64,000 nucleotides of DNA from positions 74,796,829 to 74,860,828 of the forward strand of contig OY804588.1 of NCBI GenBank assembly GCA_963680875.1. The letters run 5' to 3'. The notes beneath the pieces were generated by a model. That model saw only the letters and a program-made list of their open reading frames with translations, ran no database searches and was not told the DNA's origin. How positions within the stretch are numbered: position 1 is the stretch's first letter; each line of letters begins with the position of its first letter. Made by a program: the position numbers and the translations under genes. Of this stretch, positions 9,081-64,000 are shown in pieces. The DNA comes from Bathymodiolus brooksi (lineage: Eukaryota > Mollusca > Bivalvia > Mytilida > Modiolidae).

Positions 9081-10040
9081 CAGATCTGTCTTAAGTCGTT
9101 GACAAATTTATCACCTTATGTTGTATCGAGTACTCTTTGCCATGTTCGAAATTTAAACTCACAAGGTACTGATTATACAGGTAACTGTAAATCATCGACA
9201 ATCCCATTTCAATTGTCTAAATCTACAACCAACAAATAAATTGGCACAATGGGTCATTACAATGGAACATTCATGTACTTATTGTGTCTGCAAGAAAGCT
9301 AAAATGTTTTGCAATATGTATTAGATTAAATATCGTATTGCCGACGACACCTCATCTTTTATAACACAGTAAAATTATGTTTTATTATATTGTGTACTTT
9401 AAATCAACAAAAAAGAATATCTATGTTCTGAATTCATACTACGCATGTGCGTTAAGGTTGACAGTGACGCTAAAAACAGTATTGTATGGGCGTTAGCAAG
9501 CAAAACAGGAAAACAGTATAAAATGTTGTCGACCATATTATATCAGATCATATACCGCGTGACTAGGTGTGCCTTATACAGCTTTGAATAGGATTATTGG
9601 CTCATTTACGCTACAGTTCGTCTCCAACATGCATTGTAGTTGTATTAGGGAGACTTTTTAATATTTTATTTTTTTAAGCAAGCAAAAATTGTTGTTTCTT
9701 TGCTTTATATGCAAGAATGAAATATGCGCTAGTTTCATTTTCGGTAGAATTTGTGTTATTTTACGTGAGAGAATTTATGCTATCCTATTTTTCCAAGCAA
9801 GGACAAATCTCTGATTTAATGCTTTCGATTTAAGGCATAATTTGTGATATGTTGCCTTTTCGTACGTGGCAGAATCTATGTCATTCTATTTTGCCATGAA
9901 GGACAAATGATGATTTAATACCTAGCTTTGATACGGCAGATATGGTGCTGTTTGACTTTTCATTGTACCGGAGGCAAAATTTGTGCTGTTTGACTCTTCC
10001 AGGCAATGCAGAATTACGTCCCTGTTTATTATGTCACATT
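9081..10040. other. Upstream region of the ankyrin gene; no gene recognised
   Basis: The last 350 bases contain two degenerate copies, about 120 bp apart, of a GGACAAAT..TGATTTAAT block (about 9803 and 9901) with repeated AATTTGTG-type words. This stretch may hold the promoter and 5' UTR of the gene starting at 10079. I see no convincing TATA box or initiator. Confidence 0.35.
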
Positions 10041-10078
10041 AACATATGAATGAGTATTTAACAGAATAAAATACTACA

Positions 10079-64000
<53,922 letters not shown>

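Overview
This is AT-rich metazoan nuclear DNA, most likely from a bivalve mollusc. Mollusc-type SINEs carry the tail GAAATATTG...AGTGGCGTTA (8990-9080 reversed, 49285-49515). There are Penelope-like endonucleases with a hammerhead ribozyme, a CR1-like LINE with esterase and PHD modules in ORF1, a Helentron/pearl-like element with a 161-bp core repeat, and several repeat families typical of bivalves. No bacterial operon, rRNA or intact tRNA gene was seen.

One host gene is supported: a plus-strand ankyrin-repeat gene running off the right edge. A short start exon (10079-10105, MATQEEMNK) appears to splice over 22.6 kb to a 90-bp exon (32747-32836, first half-repeat). That exon splices over 18 kb to a tandem array of 19 exons (50788-63683), each exactly 99 bp, phase 0 at both ends and encoding one 33-residue ankyrin repeat. 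From 56428 on, the array is a higher-order repeat: a three-exon unit of 2,097 bp (2,095 bp in the last full copy), exons and introns nearly identical. All array exons have a weak donor (GTAAT-T/A), whereas the two upstream exons have consensus donors (GTAAGC, GTAAGT).

The first 50 kb, including introns 1 and 2, is a mobile-element graveyard. 1-2474: minus-strand LINE endonuclease/RT. 3158-3665: RT fragment with YIDD. 3902-5518: two Penelope-like GIY-YIG endonuclease copies and a hammerhead ribozyme. 5866-7798: an internally deleted Polinton/Maverick-like element with ~240-bp terminal inverted repeats and integrase, virion-protein and capsid-protein remnants. 10470-10905 and 13443-16405: LINEs of a second family, the latter ending in a (TTG)n tail. 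11259-11921 and 17152-18115: decayed IS630/Tc1-mariner transposases. 21519-22212 and 31592-32079: MITE-like inverted-repeat elements. 28538-32645: 39-bp minisatellites and composite repeats. 34745-46450: a minus-strand CR1-like LINE apparently split by at least two large insertions, one being the 161-bp-repeat element at about 41697-43570.

The most interesting points are the ankyrin exon array, with its uniform weak donors and conserved 17-codon read-through tail, and the hammerhead ribozyme 3' of the Penelope endonuclease. The Polinton relic with promoter-like terminal repeats, the cluster of GTCTGTGGTGTTAC-like words at 19.6-20.8 kb, and an ~85-bp mobile sequence caught inside a MITE arm and as a 32-nt fragment in another repeat are also notable. 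Family assignments come from reading translations by eye; no database search was run.
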